Notes: a model not told the origin generated them from the letters alone. Counted from the stretch's first letter, positions 46,034 to 55,110 are shown. The stretch: DNA of 64,000 bases from G965207125 sp965207125 (GCA_965207125.1 OZ242263.1:1364001-1428000); one strand, 5' to 3'. Made by a program: numbers and translations.

Positions 46034-47074
46034 TCACTCATTTCGCTCAGGACGCCAGTCGACAATAGCGACCTCTTCGCCAGCACGCGCGGCGGTCACT
46101 TCTTTTTTTAGCCCACGCAGGACCTGATCGATCCCTACATGGGCAACAGATGATAGGCGCATCACTTCTTTCGCCCCGGCTTTTTTAAGCTTCGCGGTGA
46201 GATCCTCCAAAACTTCATCAGATGCAGAGTCAACTTTAGAGAGGGCGGTGATTTCAGGGCTAGCAGCAAGAATTTTGTCATAAGCCGCGAGTTCATCGCG
46301 TATCACGTGCCAGTCAGCGACCGGGTCTTCGGTTGTGCTATCAACAAGATGCAATAGCACCGGGCATCGTTCAACATGACCCAAAAAACGATGACCAAGC
46401 CCCACTCCCTGGTGCGCCCCCGCCACTAAGCCAGGAATATCGGCCAGCAACAATTCGGCCTCATCTATCTGCGCTATCCCAAGCTGCGGATGAAGCGTAG
46501 TGAAAGGATAATCAGCAATTTTCGGTTTAGCTGCCGAGACCGTCGCCAAAAATGTTGATTTACCTGCGTTAGGTAACCCGACAAGACCAGCATCAGCAAT
46601 CAGTTTAAGCCTGAGCCAGACCCACATATCTTGTCCGGCGAAGCCCTTATCAGCACGCCGCGGTGCCTGGTTGGTTGAAGATTTGAACGCCACGTTGCCG
46701 CGTCCACCATCACCTCCCTTGAGTAATACCGTTCGCTGGCCAATTTTGGTCAGATCAGCAATGATCATTTGATTATCTTCGCTTAAAATCTGGGTGCCTT
46801 GCGGGAAACGTAAAACCACGTCATCACCTGCAGCGCCGCTTCGGTCGCGTCCCGAGCCGGGGTGGCCTGTTCCTGCTTTGAAATGTTGGCGGTAGCGGTA
46901 ATCGATCAAGGTGTTTAGCCCATCCACGCATTCGATGATTACGTCGCCGCCACGTCCACCGTCACCGCCGTCAGGGCCGCCGCGTGGCACATTCGCCTCA
47001 CGGCGAAAACTCACGCAACCCGCGCCGCCATTACCACTACGAATATAGATTTTTGCTTGATCAAGAAATTTCAT
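46034..47074 (-). CDS. obgE: GTPase ObgE
   Basis: Ribosome-associated GTPase active in 50S assembly and the stringent response. The glycine-rich Obg fold (GNGGAGCVSFRREANVPRGGPDGGDGG) occupies the N-terminal half. G1 is GLPNAGKS, followed by DIPGLVAGAHQGVGLGHRFL. The start was set at ATG 47074 (MKFLDQAK), the family N-terminus, not at the upstream frame opening. Length 346 aa; no long C-terminal extension. Confidence 0.95.
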   Translation of the reverse strand: MKFLDQAKIYIRSGNGGAGCVSFRREANVPRGGPDGGDGGRGGDVIIECVDGLNTLIDYRYRQHFKAGTGHPGSGRDRSGAAGDDVVLRFPQGTQILSEDNQMIIADLTKIGQRTVLLKGGDGGRGNVAFKSSTNQAPRRADKGFAGQDMWVWLRLKLIADAGLVGLPNAGKSTFLATVSAAKPKIADYPFTTLHPQLGIAQIDEAELLLADIPGLVAGAHQGVGLGHRFLGHVERCPVLLHLVDSTTEDPVADWHVIRDELAAYDKILAASPEITALSKVDSASDEVLEDLTAKLKKAGAKEVMRLSSVAHVGIDQVLRGLKKEVTAARAGEEVAIVDWRPERNE

Positions 47075-47171
47075 CGCTTGCCCACCATCATCTCTCATCA
47101 GCATGAGGCGGCAAAAATCTCAGATCATCATTAAGGCCTGTGCGCCTGCCCTCGGCTGTGCAGAAATATTT

Positions 47172-47441
47172 TTAGCCACGCGGCTCAGAATCAGGAATGA
47201 TATGCGCGAAAACCCGGCCTCGTGCTTTTCGTGTGAAGGAGACTTTGCCGTCGGTCGTTGCGAATAATGTGTGATCTTTGCCAATGCCCACATTATCGCC
47301 GGGATGAAATTTTGTCCCGCGCTGGCGAACGATGATATTGCCCGCGATAACCATCTCGCCACCAAATTTCTTCACGCCAAGACGTCTTCCCGCCGAATCG
47401 CGGCCGTTTCTAGAACTGCCGCCTGCTTTCTTATGCGCCAT
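47172..47441 (-). CDS. rpmA: 50S ribosomal protein L27
   Basis: Ribosomal protein next to the peptidyl-transferase centre. MAHKKAGGSSRNGRDSAGRRLGVKKFGGE is the diagnostic N-terminus, with IIVRQRGTKFHPGDNVGIGKDHTLFA after it. Length is 89 aa. There is no cleavable N-terminal extension. It follows rplU by 13 bases and precedes obgE. Confidence 0.96.
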   Translation of the reverse strand: MAHKKAGGSSRNGRDSAGRRLGVKKFGGEMVIAGNIIVRQRGTKFHPGDNVGIGKDHTLFATTDGKVSFTRKARGRVFAHIIPDSEPRG

Positions 47442-47454
47442 CTTTCATGTCCTC

Positions 47455-47955
47455 TTACTGTTTTTTAGACTTTGCTGTTTTTGCCGCAGGTTTTGCTGCC
47501 GTTTTTTTCGCCGGTACTTTTTTCGCCGGCACTTTTTTTGGTGCTGCTTTTTTCGCTGGCGCTTTTTTTGGCGCTGCCTTTTTTGCCGTCTCAGTTTTTG
47601 CAGCTTCAGTCTGTGCCGGTTTTTTCTCAGTTTTTAATTTGCCATCAGGGGCGATATCAGTGATCTCAAGCAAGGTCATATCTTGACGATGACCACGCGT
47701 GCGGCGGAAATTCTTACGCCGCTTGCGACGGAATACCATTATTTTTTCAGTCCGCGTCTGGCGTAACAGCTTGGCTGCTACGACCGCGTCCTTAACCATC
47801 GGCGACCCCAAAGCAAGCTTGTCGCCGTCAGCGCACATCAGCACCTCATCCAGAATCACTTTATCACCAGCCTCACCCATCAAACGATCGACGATGACCT
47901 TATCACCTAAAGCGACTTTGTATTGCTTGCCGCCTGTTTTTACCACAGCGTACAT
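47455..47955 (-). CDS. rplU: 50S ribosomal protein L21 with Lys/Ala tail
   Basis: Large-subunit protein. Residues 1-103 form the usual L21 fold (MYAVVKTGGKQYKVALGDKV start, KRRKNFRRTRGHRQ near 80). Residues 104-166 are a strongly basic tail of KKAAPKKAPAKK-like repeats, resembling histone H1 or nucleoid-protein tails. The start is fixed by the family N-terminus and GAGAGAG upstream; the frame is open a further 26 codons upstream. It begins the rplU-rpmA-obgE run under a strong promoter. Confidence 0.95.
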   Translation of the reverse strand: MYAVVKTGGKQYKVALGDKVIVDRLMGEAGDKVILDEVLMCADGDKLALGSPMVKDAVVAAKLLRQTRTEKIMVFRRKRRKNFRRTRGHRQDMTLLEITDIAPDGKLKTEKKPAQTEAAKTETAKKAAPKKAPAKKAAPKKVPAKKVPAKKTAAKPAAKTAKSKKQ

Positions 47956-48019
47956 AATCTCTCTCTTTTTGTTTCTCGTTTTTACAGTTAAGGGTAGCGC
48001 GAGAAAATCGCACCGCCGC

Positions 48020-48047
48020 ACTATATTCGTCATCAGAGTTTTGTCAA
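48020..48047 (-). promoter_or_regulatory. Strong sigma-70-type promoter of rplU
   Basis: On the minus strand TTGACA (48047-48042) is followed by a 16-base spacer and TATAGT (48025-48020), about 65 bases upstream of the rplU start. Both hexamers are near consensus and no ORF overlaps, so this is the clearest promoter in the window. Confidence 0.7.
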
Positions 48048-48115
48048 GTGTTCTTGAGGTTTTTTGACCGAATTACTTGCTATCCAGATAAAGCGGGGGT
48101 AAAGCGTAAGGCATA

Positions 48116-48205
48116 GGAAAAGTGGCAGAGTGGTTGAATGCGCCGGTCTCGAAAACCGGTATGGGTTTTAGCTCATCGTGGGTTCGAATCCCACCTTTTC
48201 CGCCA
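48116..48205 (+). tRNA. tRNA-Ser (anticodon CGA)
   Basis: Complete class II tRNA. Acceptor arms GGAAAAG/CTTTTCC pair fully. The anticodon stem GCCGG/CCGGT encloses TCTCGAAAA, giving anticodon CGA for UCG codons. A long variable arm (ATGGGTTTTAGCTCATC) and T-arm GTGGG-TTCGAAT-CCCAC follow. The 3' CCA is encoded. It sits at the junction between core genes and the accessory region, a common integration position. Confidence 0.96.
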
Positions 48206-48229
48206 TCCACCCCCCGAGATCCTGAGATG

Positions 48230-48254
48230 AGGCTAAAATTTGAGCCTTTTTTCT
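48230..48254 (+). terminator. Terminator downstream of tRNA-Ser
   Basis: A 5-bp stem AGGCT/AGCCT with an eight-base loop ends in six Ts and a T-rich tract. It lies 25 bases after the tRNA and fits a rho-independent terminator. Confidence 0.55.
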
Positions 48255-48286
48255 TTTTGTTTCAAAGGGATTTAGTGATGTCCTTC

Positions 48287-48318
48287 GATTGTCGGCGTCT
48301 GGCCTTTGGCTGACAATC
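48287..48318. repeat. Ten-bp inverted repeat between tRNA-Ser and the oxygenase gene
   Basis: GATTGTCGGC pairs with GCTGACAATC (one G-T pair) around a 12-base loop. There is no T-run. The surrounding 48206-48428 stretch holds no gene. It could be a transcript-end hairpin for the convergent oxygenase gene or a leftover of an integration event. Confidence 0.4.
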
Positions 48319-48428
48319 AATCTCTGATGCGCCAGCGTCTCTCCACTAGGCTGGTTGAGGACGTCGATGCGCCCAGCCCCACTATCGCCCATGCCTTGTC
48401 GTTATGGTTTTGCCAGTAAAGTTTGCTC

Positions 48429-49517
48429 TTAGCCGTCAATCGCTTCCCGCATCCAGCGTTGCAGATGCATGATCGAATGTTCTGAGTTCACGCCGCAGTT
48501 GGGATCGATCACCAGCGGCCCTGGAACGTAGCCGCGCGATTTCAGCCCGCGCTGCACCGATTCCACAAGGTGGATGTCCTCCTCGACGGTGGTTGCGCGG
48601 TCTTGCTGTGCCATGCAGCGCACGGTTTCGTCGTCATAGCCGCCGACCGAATACCAGCCGCGCCAGACCACCACATGATCGGCATCAATCGCGCGCCAGT
48701 GGTAGGTGTTGAGAAGGTTGCCAGGATAGACCTGAAACGAAAACATCGGCCAGAGAAACCAGCTGGAATACTTCTCGTTATTCTCAAATCCACTGTTAAT
48801 GTCATAGGTCATCTGATCGAGTGCGTTGCATTCCGTCGTATGACGAAGGCAATAGCCTTGCGGCTGGATGTCATAAGTTTCGGGCTTGATGATGCCGGTG
48901 GAAAAGGTCGGATGGTGCAAGCTACAATGGTAGCATTCGGAATAGTTCTCGATCGAGACTTTCCAGTTGCAATCTTCAGGAATCTCCACCCATTCCAGTG
49001 GCTTCAGCTCCTTCCAGTTGGGCACAAAACTTTCCAATTCGGTGCGGGCGTTTGGGAACCAATCGTCCATGGGTGTGGCGTCTGGATCGAGATTAACGAA
49101 GATGAAGCCTAGAAACACCTCGGTGCGCACTTCGGTCAGGCAGATCTTTGATTTGTCAAACCCTTTGACCGATTTGGTGTTGGGCGCTGCGCGTAACTCG
49201 CCTGTCAGCTCGTAGGTCCAAGCGTGATAGGGGCAGACAATCACGCGTGTGCTGCCTTCGCCTTCAATAAGCTGATGGGCCCTGTGCTGGCAGACGTTGT
49301 AAAATGTGTGAATGACGCCATCGCGCGCCTTGATGCAAAACAAGCTTTCATCGGCTATCTTAAAGGCAAAATAGTTGCCAGGGTTTTCCAGCTGGCTGGC
49401 ATGCCCCGCAAATTGCCAAGTCCGACTCAGAACACCGGTTTTTTCAGCCGCAAATACCTGCGGGTCGGTATAGTAGCGCGCTGCAAGAGACCGGGTAGGC
49501 TCTGACTGAATGTTCAC
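48429..49517 (-). CDS. Rieske non-heme iron oxygenase, quaternary-amine (CntA/choline-monooxygenase-like) type
   Basis: Alpha-subunit oxygenase predicted to hydroxylate an N-methyl group, causing demethylation or cleavage of a betaine-type substrate. Rieske cluster ligands are C76/H78 (CQHRAH) and C95/H98 (CPYHAW). The catalytic iron ligands are H197 and H202 in ECYHCSLHH with D314. The bridging residue is E194, as in carnitine oxygenase CntA, where most Rieske oxygenases have Asp. No reductase partner gene is in the window. It overlaps the regulator gene by four bases (ATGA) and so is in its operon. The substrate is not determined. Confidence 0.85.
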   Translation of the reverse strand: MNIQSEPTRSLAARYYTDPQVFAAEKTGVLSRTWQFAGHASQLENPGNYFAFKIADESLFCIKARDGVIHTFYNVCQHRAHQLIEGEGSTRVIVCPYHAWTYELTGELRAAPNTKSVKGFDKSKICLTEVRTEVFLGFIFVNLDPDATPMDDWFPNARTELESFVPNWKELKPLEWVEIPEDCNWKVSIENYSECYHCSLHHPTFSTGIIKPETYDIQPQGYCLRHTTECNALDQMTYDINSGFENNEKYSSWFLWPMFSFQVYPGNLLNTYHWRAIDADHVVVWRGWYSVGGYDDETVRCMAQQDRATTVEEDIHLVESVQRGLKSRGYVPGPLVIDPNCGVNSEHSIMHLQRWMREAIDG

Positions 49518-50401
49518 TCTGGATCCTCCATATAAATGCCAAGCTGATGGCGACGACGGTGAAAGCGCCCCACACGGTCGACGATTTCCTCCGAGGACAC
49601 GGCGATCACAAAGCTGAGAAGCGTCTCAAGCGTTGCGATGCTGGCCACGGATGATGGGAAGAATTGCGGTGTATCCACAGCTACGACAAATCCATGATCG
49701 GCGGCGCGTATGATCGGGCTGGCGGGGCTGTCAGATAGACCGACGATAGTCAGGCCCTGTTCGCGGGCTACCTGCAGTGCTGCAACCACTTCAGACCGGT
49801 AAGGGCGCATCGACATAGCGATCAACACATCGCGCTGATCAGCCCATGCAAGGTCATCAACTGGTGTGGAGCCCGGGCGCGGGATGGCGTGAAACTGTGT
49901 CATGCCGGTCGAGGCAAGATAAGTGAAGTTGCGCGCATTGGCGTTGTTGATCCCGACACCAAGAGTAAAGACTTGACGACTGGCCCAGATCGCCTCAGCC
50001 GCAGCTTTCATGGCATTGGCATCGATACCGGCAAAAGTCTCTTCTATATTACGCATCGCGGCTTCGGCCATATCGGCATAAAGCCCGCCTAGATCGTCAG
50101 ATTTGCGAATATCCTGCAGCCATCGGGCTCGATCGGGAAAACTGATAGCCCCCTGCCGAACGGCATCTCGGAACGGCGCGCGGAAATCTTCATAGCCCTC
50201 GAACCCTACCTGCCGAGCCATGCGTACGAAAGTGTTGGGCTTCACCTTTGCCGCCTCGGCAATTTCCCGCACGGTCGAGACGCTGACATCATTGGGATTT
50301 TCTAAAACATAGCGCGCGGCCTTTTGGGTCTCGGGGGTGAGTGCACTCCATTCCTCGGTTAGCCGTTCAAGAACTGTTGATGATACATTTGTGTCATTCA
50401 T
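49514..50401 (-). CDS. RpiR/MurR-family transcriptional regulator
   Basis: DNA-binding regulator with an N-terminal HTH_6 domain (residues ~10-80; VREIAEAAKVKPNTFVRMARQVGF is the helix-turn-helix) and a C-terminal SIS ligand-binding domain (~120-260). ATG 50401 was preferred to an earlier frame opening at 50428. It is upstream of, and overlapping with, the Rieske gene and divergent from the flavoprotein operon. It probably controls both, through the inverted repeat in the shared promoter. SIS domains usually bind phosphosugars; here the effector is unknown. Confidence 0.87.
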   Translation of the reverse strand: MNDTNVSSTVLERLTEEWSALTPETQKAARYVLENPNDVSVSTVREIAEAAKVKPNTFVRMARQVGFEGYEDFRAPFRDAVRQGAISFPDRARWLQDIRKSDDLGGLYADMAEAAMRNIEETFAGIDANAMKAAAEAIWASRQVFTLGVGINNANARNFTYLASTGMTQFHAIPRPGSTPVDDLAWADQRDVLIAMSMRPYRSEVVAALQVAREQGLTIVGLSDSPASPIIRAADHGFVVAVDTPQFFPSSVASIATLETLLSFVIAVSSEEIVDRVGRFHRRRHQLGIYMEDPE

Positions 50402-50403
50402 GG

Positions 50404-50435
50404 TTGACAATGGTACAGACTTCCACATAGTCTGT
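50404..50435 (+). promoter_or_regulatory. Divergent promoter with RpiR operator candidate
   Basis: A perfect TTGACA (50404-50409) faces the flavoprotein operon; CATAGT (50426-50431, 16-base spacer) is a plausible -10. A perfect inverted repeat ACAGACT-N7-AGTCTGT (50415-50435) covers the spacer and the -10, where a bound repressor would block RNA polymerase. It also lies just upstream of the regulator start, allowing autoregulation. Confidence 0.6.
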
Positions 50436-50471
50436 CCACAGATTTTGCGGTTTCAAAAAAAGGGTGCGACC

Positions 50472-52928
50472 ATGTCGGAAAAAACCTTTCCCAGTCAGGC
50501 TCGTGTGGTGATTATTGGCGGCGGGGTAATGGGGGTCGGGTTGGCCTATCATCTGGCCCATGAGGGTTGGGGCCCGGAGGTGGTGTTACTAGAAAAGGCC
50601 GAGTTGACCAGTGGGAGCACATGGCATGCGGCAGGGCAAATAACTCATTCCACCTCCAGCTTTAGCCTTGGCAAATGCGTCGATTACAACATCAAGCTCT
50701 ATTCCGGTGGGTTAGAGGCTGAGACCGGCCAGGCAGTGACATGGCACGGCTGTGGATCTTTCCGGCTCGCCTATACTGAGGATGAAATGGACTGGCTGCG
50801 CCACACTTTATCTGTTGGGCGCGCGCTGGGTTTCAATATCGAACTGGTCAGGCCGGAGCAGGTCGCCGCGTTGCACCCGTTTTACAATCTCGACGGTGTA
50901 ATCGGTGCGTTGCACACACCTGATGATGGCCATGTGGACCCAACGAATGTCACTATGGCCATGGCAGCAGGGGCTCGGGCTAAGGGTGCGCGGATCATTC
51001 GTCGCTGCCGCGCGACTAATATTACTCAAGTGGACAGCGGAGAATGGGTGGTTGAGACGGAGCAGGGCCGCATCACTTGCGAACACGTGGTCAATGCGGG
51101 AGGCACCTACGCCCGCCAGATGGGTGAATGGTCAGGCCTGCAACTGCCGATGACCTCGATGACGCACCATTATTTTGTGACCGGCGAGGTGCCGGAGTTT
51201 TGCGATCTGGAGCGCGAATTACCGGTGATTCGCGATGACCGCAAGGTGTCGGGCTATATCCGGATGGAGCAGAAAAAGGGGCTGATTGGGATTTACGAAA
51301 AGGCCAAGCCTAACACAGTGTGGGAAGATCACTGTCCTTGGGACGCTGAAAATGAGCTCTTCGAGGCTGACTATGACCGCGTCATGCCATGGCTGGAAGA
51401 AAGCCTGAACCGCATGCCAATCTTTGCCAAGTTGGGTATCACCCGCGATGTGCATGGTGCGATCAGTCATCCGCCCGATGGCAATCCGCTCATTGGTCCA
51501 GCACCTGGCGTGCGCAACTACTGGTGCTGCTGTGGCACGCAGATCGGTATTGGCTGGGGACCGGGTCTCACCCGCGAACTGGCTCGCTGGATGGTGCATG
51601 GGGCCGCCGATATTTCGATGCGCGATTATGACCCACGCCGCTTTGGCAGTTATGCCACGAAGGAGTGGCAGGTGGTGAAAGCGAAGGAGGATTACTGCCT
51701 GCGCCACGAGATCCCCTTTCCGCATTTCAACCGGCTGGCTGGGCGGCCGATTAAGCCCTCGCCACTGTACGAGATTCTGAAAACCAAGGGCGCAGTGTAT
51801 GAAGAGGTTTATGGCTTCGAGCGCCCCCGCTGGTTTGCCAAGGGGGGCGTGGCGCAGGAAGATCACTATTCCTTCCGCCGCACGGTGGTCGATGACATAG
51901 TTGCAGGTGAGGTCCAGTCTGTGCGTGAGCGTGTAGGTCTGATGGATGTGACCGCCTTTACAAAGGTGCTTGTCGAGGGTTCTGACGCCTATGCGTTGCT
52001 GGATCGTCTGACGGCTAACCGCATGCCACAAAAGGTGGGGTCAGTTACATTGACCCACATGCTGAATCGGCGTGGCCGGATCGAACTGGAAACAACCATC
52101 ATCCGTATGGCCAAAGACAGATTCTATCTTGTTTGTGCGGCGTTCTTCGAGCAGCGCTTGCTGGAGCATCTGGCGGCGCATCAGAATGGCACGAATACCT
52201 TGGTTACGGCCCTTTCTGATAGCTGGGGTGCGTTGTCACTCAACGGGCCGCGTTCGCGGGATGTGCTGGCGACCTGCACCGAGGCCCCGCTGGACAATGT
52301 GTCTTTCCGCTGGCTGTCTGCACAAGAGATTACCGTGGTAGGTCACAGAATCTGGGCTTTCCGTATGTCTTATGCGGGCGAATTGGGTTGGGAGTTGCAT
52401 ATGCCCGCCGCCGCTATGATCGACGTCTACACTGCGCTTTGGGACGCAGGCAAGCCCCACGGCATCGCCGATTACGGCAGCTTCGCTATGAATGTGATGC
52501 GGATGGAAAAGGGTTTCAAAGGGGCTAGCGAGCTGACCAACGAGGTCACGCTGGCTGAGGCCGATGTGTTGCATTTTGCGCGGACGGACAAGGATTATCT
52601 GGGCCGCGACAAAACCCTGAATGAATACCTGCCATGGGTTTGCGCTTATCTAGAGATTGAGTCGGATGGTGAGAGCGACGGCCATGGCGGAGAGGCAGTT
52701 TTGCAGGGCGGTAAGGTTGTCGGCTCGACCGCCTCGGTTGCCTACGGGAACACGGTTGGCAAGATCCTCGCCTTTGCCTATATCAAACCCGCTGCGGCCG
52801 TGCCTGACACCGCGCTGGAAGTATTCATCCACGGCCAACCCCGCGCCGCCCGTGTGCTGGCCGAGCCAGCCTATGATCCACAAAGCCTGCGCCCCCGCGC
52901 AGACGCAGTTATGGAGAGTGTAAAATGA
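50472..52928 (+). CDS. FAD-dependent demethylating oxidoreductase with GcvT domain (dimethylglycine/sarcosine dehydrogenase-like)
   Basis: Two-part enzyme predicted to oxidise an N-methyl amine and transfer the carbon to tetrahydrofolate. Residues ~10-400 are a DAO-type FAD domain with VVIIGGGVMGVG. STWHAAG carries H52, the position of covalent FAD in dimethylglycine dehydrogenase. Residues ~420-810 are an aminomethyltransferase (GcvT plus C-terminal barrel) domain. The start at ATG 50472 matches family N-termini. It heads a coupled operon and overlaps the next gene by four bases. The substrate could be dimethylglycine, sarcosine or another N-methyl amino acid. Confidence 0.9.
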   Translation: MSEKTFPSQARVVIIGGGVMGVGLAYHLAHEGWGPEVVLLEKAELTSGSTWHAAGQITHSTSSFSLGKCVDYNIKLYSGGLEAETGQAVTWHGCGSFRLAYTEDEMDWLRHTLSVGRALGFNIELVRPEQVAALHPFYNLDGVIGALHTPDDGHVDPTNVTMAMAAGARAKGARIIRRCRATNITQVDSGEWVVETEQGRITCEHVVNAGGTYARQMGEWSGLQLPMTSMTHHYFVTGEVPEFCDLERELPVIRDDRKVSGYIRMEQKKGLIGIYEKAKPNTVWEDHCPWDAENELFEADYDRVMPWLEESLNRMPIFAKLGITRDVHGAISHPPDGNPLIGPAPGVRNYWCCCGTQIGIGWGPGLTRELARWMVHGAADISMRDYDPRRFGSYATKEWQVVKAKEDYCLRHEIPFPHFNRLAGRPIKPSPLYEILKTKGAVYEEVYGFERPRWFAKGGVAQEDHYSFRRTVVDDIVAGEVQSVRERVGLMDVTAFTKVLVEGSDAYALLDRLTANRMPQKVGSVTLTHMLNRRGRIELETTIIRMAKDRFYLVCAAFFEQRLLEHLAAHQNGTNTLVTALSDSWGALSLNGPRSRDVLATCTEAPLDNVSFRWLSAQEITVVGHRIWAFRMSYAGELGWELHMPAAAMIDVYTALWDAGKPHGIADYGSFAMNVMRMEKGFKGASELTNEVTLAEADVLHFARTDKDYLGRDKTLNEYLPWVCAYLEIESDGESDGHGGEAVLQGGKVVGSTASVAYGNTVGKILAFAYIKPAAAVPDTALEVFIHGQPRAARVLAEPAYDPQSLRPRADAVMESVK

Positions 52929-54007
52929 GCCTTCCGACCACCATGCGCGCCATGGTCACCATGGGGCATGGCGATCTGGATCAGATCGTGCTGCACGATA
53001 ACTGGCCTCGGCCTGATCCATCTGCCGGCGAGGTTCTTATCAAGGTTGGCGCATGCGGCCTTAACAATACTGATGTAAATACGCGCTCAGGCTGGTATTC
53101 CAAGACCGTAACCGAGGCCACGACGGGCAGCGCCTTTGACGAGGTGGGTGAGGATGACCCCACTTGGGGCGGTGCGCCGATCCGCTTTCCACGTATTCAG
53201 GGCACCGATGTTTGCGGCCGGATCGTTGCCGTTGGCGACGGCGTGGACCAGCGGCGCATTGGTGAGAGGGTGATCACAGATGGATGGCTGCGTGATGCGG
53301 ATGACCCCAATGACAAGAACAAGGCGGGTTATTTCGGTTCTGAGCGCGATGGCGGCTTTGCCGAGTTCACCACGACGCCCGCCCGCAATGCGCTCGCAAT
53401 CCAGTCTGATCTGACGGATGCAGAACTGGCGACGTTTTCATGTTCGTCTTCCACCGCTGAGGGCATGCTCACGCGGGCGAGTGTGACATCAGACGACACG
53501 GTGCTTATCCCCGGTGCTTCGGGCGGGGTGGGTAGTGCGCTGGTGCAGCTTACCAAGCGTCGCGGCGCGCGGGTGGTTGCCATGGCGTCGGAGGCGAAAC
53601 ACGCGGATGTGGCCGCTTTGGGAGCGGATCTGGTTCTGTCCCGTACACCTGATGATCTGCGTGCAGCACTTGGCGACGAAACGATTACTGTGGTGGCTGA
53701 TGTGGTTGGTGGCCCTTATTGGCCAGAGCTGATTGACACCCTCGAACGCAGCGGGCGTTACACTTGCTCAGGCGCTATCGCGGGGCCCATGGTCATGCTC
53801 GATCTGCGTACGTTCTACCTGCGCGATCTAACTTTTTTTGGCTCCACCGTGATTGACCAAAAGGTCATGTCCAACCTCATCTGCTATATCGAGGCGGGCG
53901 AAATCAAGCCATCCCTCGCGGCCACTTTTCCGCTAGATCAACTGCGCGAGGCGCAAACGGCCTTCATCGCCAAAGCGCACACTGGCAACATCGTGGTGAT
54001 CCCATGA
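52925..54007 (+). CDS. MDR-family alcohol dehydrogenase/quinone oxidoreductase-like
   Basis: Medium-chain dehydrogenase fold: a GroES-like domain (GEVLIKVGACGLNNTDVNTR) and a Rossmann domain with the NADP loop ASGGVGSALVQLTKRRGA near residue 200. The catalytic-zinc Cys/His set of classical alcohol dehydrogenases is not evident, so the quinone-oxidoreductase-like branch is more probable. It overlaps both neighbours by four bases. The substrate is unknown; it probably reduces or oxidises a carbonyl intermediate of the same pathway. Confidence 0.85.
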   Translation: MSLPTTMRAMVTMGHGDLDQIVLHDNWPRPDPSAGEVLIKVGACGLNNTDVNTRSGWYSKTVTEATTGSAFDEVGEDDPTWGGAPIRFPRIQGTDVCGRIVAVGDGVDQRRIGERVITDGWLRDADDPNDKNKAGYFGSERDGGFAEFTTTPARNALAIQSDLTDAELATFSCSSSTAEGMLTRASVTSDDTVLIPGASGGVGSALVQLTKRRGARVVAMASEAKHADVAALGADLVLSRTPDDLRAALGDETITVVADVVGGPYWPELIDTLERSGRYTCSGAIAGPMVMLDLRTFYLRDLTFFGSTVIDQKVMSNLICYIEAGEIKPSLAATFPLDQLREAQTAFIAKAHTGNIVVIP

Positions 54008-55110
54008 AAATCACCCGCATCACTGTCTTTCATGTGGATTTGCCACTGGAACACCCTTATTGGCTCTCGGCTGGGCGACTGAAATTCGAGGTGCTCGACG
54101 CCACGTTTATCAAGGTTGAGACCGATGCGAATATCACTGGCTGGGGCGAAGCTACGCCTTGGGGGCACACCTATGTGCCGGCCCATGGCCTCGGCATTCG
54201 CGCAGGTATTGAAACGATGTCACCCTTTGTCCTCGGGCTTGATCCGCGGCGGGTGCTGGAGGTCGAGCGGGCGATGGATCTTGCCTTGCCCGGGCATCTT
54301 TATGCTAAATCGCCCATCGACATGGCCTGCTGGGACATTGCTGGGCAAGCTGCGGGCATGCCGATTGCAGATCTGATGGGCGGTGGGTCGCGCACACCGC
54401 GCCCGATTGCCTCTTCCGTTGGCGCTAAGACGGTGGCAGAAACCCGCTCTATCATGGAGCGTTATCGCCAGCGTGGCTATGTGGCTCATTCGGTAAAAAT
54501 CGGCGGCGATGTGGAGCGCGACATCGCCCGCATCCACGATGTGGAAAGCATCCGCCGCGCGGGCGAAATTGTGCTTTATGATGTCAATCGCGGTTGGACT
54601 CGAAGCCAAGCCTTGCGGGTGATGTCGGCGACCGAAAATCTGAATGTGATGTTCGAACAGCCCTGTGAGTCACTCGACGATATAGCTGCTATTGCCCCTC
54701 GGCATGCTGCGCCGGTTTCTGTCGACGAAAGCCTCGTGACACTGCAAGATGCCGCTCGCATCGCCCGGGACGGGCTGGCCGAGGTGTTCGGGATCAAACT
54801 GAACCGCGTCGGCGGACTGACCAAGGCTGCGCGGATGCGCGACATCGCACTGGCCCATGGCATCGACATGTTCGTGATGGCTACCGGTGGCTCGGTTCTG
54901 GCCGATACCGAAGCACTACATCTGGCCGCGACTATCCCCGATGTGAACTGCTACGCGGTCTGGGCCTGTCAGGACATGATCACACTGGACATTGCTGGCG
55001 GGCGGGGGCCACGTAATGAGGCAGGCCATCTACACCTGCCCGAAGCGCCGGGTCTTGGTGTGCATCCTGACGAGGATAGATTGGGTAATCCGACAGCTAT
55101 CTATTCATGA
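54004..55110 (+). CDS. Enolase-superfamily (MR/MLE) enzyme, cis-3-hydroxyproline dehydratase-like
   Basis: Mandelate racemase/muconate lactonizing family. Metal ligands D193, E218 and D241 are in DVNRGW, MFEQP and SVDES. Catalytic lysines are K165 (HSVKIGGD) and K265 (FGIKLNRVGG). The N-terminal LEHPYWLSAGRLKFE and PWGHTYVPAHG pattern resembles the Rhodobacterales group containing cis-3-hydroxy-L-proline dehydratase, as recalled from that family; betaine epimerases of the superfamily are an alternative. Function is therefore a dehydratase or epimerase acting on a proline-like compound, by inference. Length is 368 aa. Confidence 0.8.
   Translation: MKITRITVFHVDLPLEHPYWLSAGRLKFEVLDATFIKVETDANITGWGEATPWGHTYVPAHGLGIRAGIETMSPFVLGLDPRRVLEVERAMDLALPGHLYAKSPIDMACWDIAGQAAGMPIADLMGGGSRTPRPIASSVGAKTVAETRSIMERYRQRGYVAHSVKIGGDVERDIARIHDVESIRRAGEIVLYDVNRGWTRSQALRVMSATENLNVMFEQPCESLDDIAAIAPRHAAPVSVDESLVTLQDAARIARDGLAEVFGIKLNRVGGLTKAARMRDIALAHGIDMFVMATGGSVLADTEALHLAATIPDVNCYAVWACQDMITLDIAGGRGPRNEAGHLHLPEAPGLGVHPDEDRLGNPTAIYS

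Noticed and set aside
47120..47365. Minus-strand 81-codon ORF
   Set aside because: Overlaps rpmA in another frame; rpmA is unambiguous.
48168..48392. Minus-strand ORF ending in AEKVGFEPTMS
   Set aside because: Overlaps tRNA-Ser; VGFEPT is the well-known translation artefact of tRNA-Ser sequence.
51219..52031. 270-codon minus-strand ORF
   Set aside because: Lies inside the flavoprotein gene, a GC-rich region prone to long antisense frames; rich in His/Arg with no motif.
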